From contig NZ_JAPDMX010000030.1 in NCBI RefSeq assembly GCF_025971955.1, forward strand, positions 127,752 through 191,751: DNA of 64,000 nt. Direction: 5' to 3'. Below are positions 62,267 to 64,000 of the stretch, one piece after another (the stretch's first letter is position 1; every line of letters begins with the position of its first letter). The DNA comes from Shewanella subflava. Its GTDB lineage: Bacteria > Pseudomonadota > Gammaproteobacteria > Enterobacterales > Shewanellaceae. The translations under genes and the position numbers were made by a program. The notes beneath the pieces were generated by a model that was not told where the DNA came from, did not search any database, and worked only from the letters and a program-made list of their open reading frames with translations.

Positions 62267-64000
62267 TTAGTTTGGCAACTCGTCAGTTGCGTCAATCACC
62301 GTTGGAGTTAAGAATATGCAAGCCAATGGCGGCACAGTAATCAATGCGCTATAAGGTTGACCTTGCCAGGGCTGTGCTTGAGGAGTGATGGGATTGTCAT
62401 TTATGACATTCGTGCCGTGATAACAGGCATTATCGCTGTTTAACGACTCTTCATAGATAACATCTTGCGGTAGTCCGATACGAAATCCGTGATGAACCTC
62501 TGGTGTCATATTCACCACAATCACCACATGTTGAAGATCGTTAGGTGCAAACCGAGCAAACACCAACACGCTATTGGCATCGTTATGGCAATCTAACCAA
62601 CTAAAACCCGAGTGTTGATGGTCTAAAGCAAACAACGCTGGCGTTGCCTGATAGAAGTGATTTAAATCCCGCACCCAATCTTGCATCCCTTGATGGGGTA
62701 AATATTCAAGCAAGTGCCAATCTAAGCTTTGATTATGGTTCCACTCGTTACGCTGAGCGAACTCACTGCCCATAAAGAGCAGTTTTTTGCCTGGATGCGC
62801 CCACATAAATCCAAAATAAGCACGTAAAGTGGCAAATTTCTGCCAATCATCACCAGGAATTTTAGCAATTAACGCCCCTTTGCCATGCACCACTTCATCA
62901 TGACTAAGCGACAAAATGAATTGCTCAGTAAAAGCGTAAACGAGTCCGAAGGTCAGTTCATTATGATGATAGCGACGATATAATGGATCGCGACGCAGAT
63001 AACTTAATGTGTCATTCATCCAGCCCATATTCCATTTATAACCAAAACCTAAACCATGATGTTCAGTGCTTTGCGTCACACCTCCCCAGGCTGTAGATTC
63101 TTCGGCAATCATATCGATCCCCGGAAATGCAGCGTACATGGCGCGGTTTAAACGTTTCAGAAAGGCAATGGCGGCAAGGTTTTCACGACCACCCAATTCG
63201 TTTGGCAGCCATTGGTCATCGGTGCGGGAATAATCTAAATACAGCATGGATGAAACAGCATCTAGTCTTAAACCATCAAAGTGAAACTCGCTTAACCAGT
63301 AATAGGCATTACTGAGCAGGAAGCTTTGCACTTCAGCGCGGCCATAATTAAAAATTAACGTATCCCAATCAGGATGTTCGCCTAAACGGGGATCGGCATG
63401 TTCATACAAACAGGTACCATCAAAATGGGCTAAACCATGGGGATCTTTGGGAAAATGTGCTGGCACCCAATCCAAAAGGACTGCCAAACCTTGTTGATGA
63501 CACTCATCAATGAATGCTTTTAGTCCATTGGGTTGGCCAAAGCGATAGGTAGGAGCATATAAGCCTACAGGCTGATATCCCCACGAGCCATCAAACGGGT
63601 ATTCACTTATCGGCATTAACTGCAGATGGGTAAAACCCATTTCTAATGCATAGGGAATTAGCTCATCAATGAGTTGTTGATAATCATAGTAATCTTGCCC
63701 TAACTCGCCCTTGCGTCTCCATGATGCCAGCTGCACTTCATAGATAGACATAGGTTGCTGGTGGCTTTGACTGCCAAGCTTATTATGTTTAATTGCACGC
63801 TGGGTTAGCCAGCATTCATCTTGCCATTGATGCGTCTCTTTTTCAGCAATAACGGATGCATTTCCTGGCGCAGCTTGCATCATACTGGCATAGGGATCTG
63901 ATTTTTCAATTCGATGACCATTTGCCAATTCAATACTGAATTTATAGTGCATTAAAGGCGCAATATCTGGAATGAAAATATCCCATAAACCACTGGCGGG
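62267..64000 (-). CDS. glgB: 1,4-alpha-glucan branching enzyme, 5' end outside window
   Basis: GlgB makes the alpha-1,6 branches. The visible 577 residues run in frame to the right edge, where [10 protein letters not shown] continues the CBM48 domain, so the start is outside; E. coli GlgB has 728 residues. [25 protein letters not shown] (nucleophile Asp), MIAEESTAW (acid Glu) and [11 protein letters not shown] are present. It is the first visible gene of glgBXPCA, with a 54-bp gap to glgX. Confidence 0.96.
   Translation of the reverse strand, partial: PASGLWDIFIPDIAPLMHYKFSIELANGHRIEKSDPYASMMQAAPGNASVIAEKETHQWQDECWLTQRAIKHNKLGSQSHQQPMSIYEVQLASWRRKGELGQDYYDYQQLIDELIPYALEMGFTHLQLMPISEYPFDGSWGYQPVGLYAPTYRFGQPNGLKAFIDECHQQGLAVLLDWVPAHFPKDPHGLAHFDGTCLYEHADPRLGEHPDWDTLIFNYGRAEVQSFLLSNAYYWLSEFHFDGLRLDAVSSMLYLDYSRTDDQWLPNELGGRENLAAIAFLKRLNRAMYAAFPGIDMIAEESTAWGGVTQSTEHHGLGFGYKWNMGWMNDTLSYLRRDPLYRRYHHNELTFGLVYAFTEQFILSLSHDEVVHGKGALIAKIPGDDWQKFATLRAYFGFMWAHPGKKLLFMGSEFAQRNEWNHNQSLDWHLLEYLPHQGMQDWVRDLNHFYQATPALFALDHQHSGFSWLDCHNDANSVLVFARFAPNDLQHVVIVVNMTPEVHHGFRIGLPQDVIYEESLNSDNACYHGTNVINDNPITPQAQPWQGQPYSALITVPPLACIFLTPTVIDATDELPN

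Noticed and set aside
1-64000. CRISPR arrays, complete insertion sequences and rRNA genes
   Set aside because: I looked for regular repeat-spacer series, transposase motifs and rRNA sequence and saw none.

Overview
The window looks like chromosome of a low-G+C marine Shewanella (Gammaproteobacteria). The evidence is the gene order ccoNOQP-fixH-ccoI-ccoS-etrA-uspE-ttcA, a hyaABCD-hypFBCDEA hydrogenase locus, pgm-seqA-ybfF-ybfE-fldA, the EarP/EF-P(Arg32) pair and a glgBXPCA operon, together with FNR-type boxes that match the encoded EtrA/FNR regulator. Species cannot be fixed from the sequence alone.

Layout. 1-2573: the end of an integrated rolling-circle element. It has an HUH replication protein running off the left edge, four tiny translationally coupled genes before it, a divergent DUF3693-like repressor, and a 28-bp dif-like Xer site at 2546-2573 that I read as the attachment boundary. 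2598-3652: small unknown genes, one behind a Fur-type promoter. 3828-16119: an HD-GYP response regulator, a lipoprotein, the cbb3 oxidase structural and assembly genes, EtrA, UspE and TtcA. 17194-24676: DUF2987 protein, YvcK-like protein, aspartate/aromatic aminotransferase, tRNA-Asp, a TIGR03503-type membrane protein, DnaQ, RNase HI, YafS-like methyltransferase, GloB. 24830-29943: MltD, BsuPI-type lipoprotein, AsmA, RraA and an unknown small protein.

30472-42651: a complete periplasmic [NiFe] uptake hydrogenase operon (small subunit with Tat signal, large subunit, cytochrome b, maturation protease) followed by hyp genes. Between hyaD and hypF lies a 627-residue protein that looks like a degenerate full-length HypF paralogue, and the operon ends with a 54-residue His-rich membrane microprotein. 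Three promoters (cco, uspE, hya) carry an FNR-type box whose centre lies exactly 29.5 bp before a -10-like hexamer, so one regulator probably couples high-affinity respiration, stress protein UspE and H2 uptake.

42814-52518: Pgm, SeqA, esterase YbfF, DUF2788, YbfE, flavodoxin, an orphan alpha/beta hydrolase, EarP, EF-P, AlaA, and a YfbR-like protein whose HD motif reads HE. 52678-54090: a large conserved-looking protein that I do not recognise. 54491-64000 (minus strand): glgB (5' end outside the window), glgX, glgP, glgC and glgA, a complete glycogen synthesis and breakdown operon that also uses the glucose-1-phosphate handled by Pgm.

The most unusual items are the probable Xer-integrated element at a dif-like site, the pseudo-HypF, the His-rich hyp-operon microprotein and the HE variant of YfbR. 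All calls rest on reading the sequence and remembered family features; no search was run.
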